This document shows positions 5,677 through 6,658 of a stretch of 6,658 nt of DNA, piece by piece. Origin of the DNA: Deltaproteobacteria bacterium. Its GTDB lineage: Bacteria; Desulfobacterota; BSN033; UBA1163. Below the pieces are notes generated by a model. That model worked only from the letters and a program-made list of their open reading frames with translations, ran no database searches and had not been told where the DNA came from. The position numbers and the translations under genes were made by a program. The DNA is taken from positions 1 to 6,658 of the forward strand of contig VGRU01000197.1 in NCBI GenBank assembly GCA_016875255.1. Direction: 5' to 3'. How positions within the stretch are numbered: the first letter of the stretch is position 1; each line of letters starts with the position of its first letter.

Positions 5677-6658
5677 ATGCCTTACACACTTTGGTTTGAC
5701 AGGGCCGGGAAGGAGGCCCTTGCTCTGGTCGGAGGTAAGAACGCCAGCCTGGGCGAATTGATCCGGGCCGGCATTCCTGTTCCCCCTGGATTTTCTGTGA
5801 CAACAGATGCTTATCTTGAATTTATCACAGGCAGTCTCAAAAACAGGATTGAGACCATCCTTTCGCATATTGATCTCCAGGATATGACTTCCCTTGAAGA
5901 GGCAAGCGTGCTAATCAGACAGGTAATGGCTCAAACCCCATTTTCCCAAAAGATGGAAGAAGAGATTGCTTCTAACTATGAAGCCCTCGCAAAAGTCTTT
6001 GATACGCCCAACCTTCCGGTTGCGGTCCGTTCCAGCGCCACGGCTGAGGACCTTCCCGGAGCCAGTTTTGCAGGACAGCAGGACACCTTTCTCTGGATAC
6101 AGGGAATGGAAGATGTTCTGGAAAAAATTAAACTATGTATGTCCAGTCTGTTTACACCCAGAGCGATATCTTACAGGGTGAAGATGGGTTTTCCCCACGA
6201 AAAAGTTTTGATCAGTGTTGGTGTGCAGAAGATCGTCGATGCCAGGGCTGCAGGAGTGATGTTCACCCTCAACCCTCTCAATGGGGATCCTTCCAAGGTT
6301 GTCATCGAAGGCAACTGGGGATTGGGAGAAACAGTCGTAGCCGGGCTCTGTAACCCCGATAAATTTGTCGTGGACAAGGTAACCATGGTTATTGAGAGGG
6401 AGATTTCTTTAAAAGGTGTGGAATGCATCTTTGATGGTAGGAGTAGAGAGGTCGTCCATGCCGATATCCCTCCCGACCGCCGGGAGACCCAGTGTATCGA
6501 AGATCAGGAGGTTCTGGAACTGGCAAGATATGCAAGAAAAATCGAGGACTATTACGGCTGTCCCCAGGACATCGAATGGGCCATCGATAAACAGAAACCC
6601 TTCCCTTTCAACATCTATATGGTCCAGAGCCGGCCGGAGACTGTCTGGAGCCAGAAGA
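5677..6658 (+). CDS. ppsB: Phenylphosphate synthase-like subunit 2 (PEP/pyruvate-binding ATP-grasp domain), 3' end outside window
   Basis: The frame is open from 5677 to the edge: 327 codons and no stop. It is the N-terminal ATP-binding domain of PEP synthase and PPDK standing alone. Landmarks are VGGKNASLGEL (K21), AVRSSATAEDLPGASFAGQ (R118), GVMFTLNP (196-200), EGNWGLGETVVAG (E211 onward), DIEWAID (298-304) and VQSRPET (R319). The Lys, Arg, Glu and Arg residues expected to hold ATP phosphates in this family are all present. In phenylphosphate synthase the 40-kDa subunit of this kind uses MgATP to phosphorylate the histidine of subunit 1, releasing AMP and phosphate (family knowledge). At about 350 residues for that family, roughly 25 are missing here. 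It follows subunit 1 by 116 bp on the same strand, with the heptad hairpin between. An alternative is a stand-alone ATP-binding half of another split PEP-synthase-like kinase; a full-length PEP synthase is unlikely because the histidine domain is already encoded separately upstream. Confidence 0.8.
   Translation, partial: MPYTLWFDRAGKEALALVGGKNASLGELIRAGIPVPPGFSVTTDAYLEFITGSLKNRIETILSHIDLQDMTSLEEASVLIRQVMAQTPFSQKMEEEIASNYEALAKVFDTPNLPVAVRSSATAEDLPGASFAGQQDTFLWIQGMEDVLEKIKLCMSSLFTPRAISYRVKMGFPHEKVLISVGVQKIVDARAAGVMFTLNPLNGDPSKVVIEGNWGLGETVVAGLCNPDKFVVDKVTMVIEREISLKGVECIFDGRSREVVHADIPPDRRETQCIEDQEVLELARYARKIEDYYGCPQDIEWAIDKQKPFPFNIYMVQSRPETVWSQK

Overview
The window looks like a piece of chromosome from an anaerobic Gram-negative bacterium. 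A Desulfobacterota-like (syntrophic or sulfate-reducing) lineage would fit the gene content, the moderate GC and the Shine-Dalgarno-rich intergenic DNA. This placement is inference from gene content only; there is no rRNA or phylogenetic marker here.

Left part, minus strand (1-3111): a two-gene unit read leftwards. A good sigma70-type promoter (TTGAAA, 18 bp, TATAAA) lies directly before an exported TlpA/ResA-type thioredoxin-fold protein (2510-3055). It is followed after 68 bp by a copper-exporting P1B-type ATPase, CopA (1-2441), which lacks only its last few codons at the window edge.

Middle (3112-3712): a small zinc-ribbon-like protein with two Cys pairs (about 3207-3410) is read to the right. 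Next come a dyad of TATAAC half-sites with a third half-site two helical turns away, a near-consensus promoter (TTGACA, 17 bp, GATAAT) and an unusually long leader of about 217 nt. The leader carries three Shine-Dalgarno-like sequences and a four-codon mini-ORF.

Right part, plus strand (3713-6658): two genes that together resemble a PEP synthase cut into separate polypeptides. The first (615 aa) carries the swivelling phosphohistidine domain at its C-terminus behind a large aromatic-rich domain. The second (327 codons visible, no stop before the edge) is the ATP-grasp PEP/pyruvate-binding domain. Lengths, order and domain split match the 70-kDa and 40-kDa subunits of phenylphosphate synthase, the first enzyme of anaerobic phenol degradation in Thauera aromatica. 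In that scheme the second protein makes a phosphoenzyme from ATP and the histidine of the first passes the phosphoryl group to phenol. The substrate here is not proven by sequence alone.

The gap between these two genes holds two four-copy heptad arrays, AGGTTNN and GCCTNNN, that pair with each other in register as one long RNA hairpin. Together with the leader and dyad before the first gene, this is the least ordinary non-coding DNA in the window. No tRNA, rRNA, CRISPR, transposase or convincing rho-independent terminator was seen.
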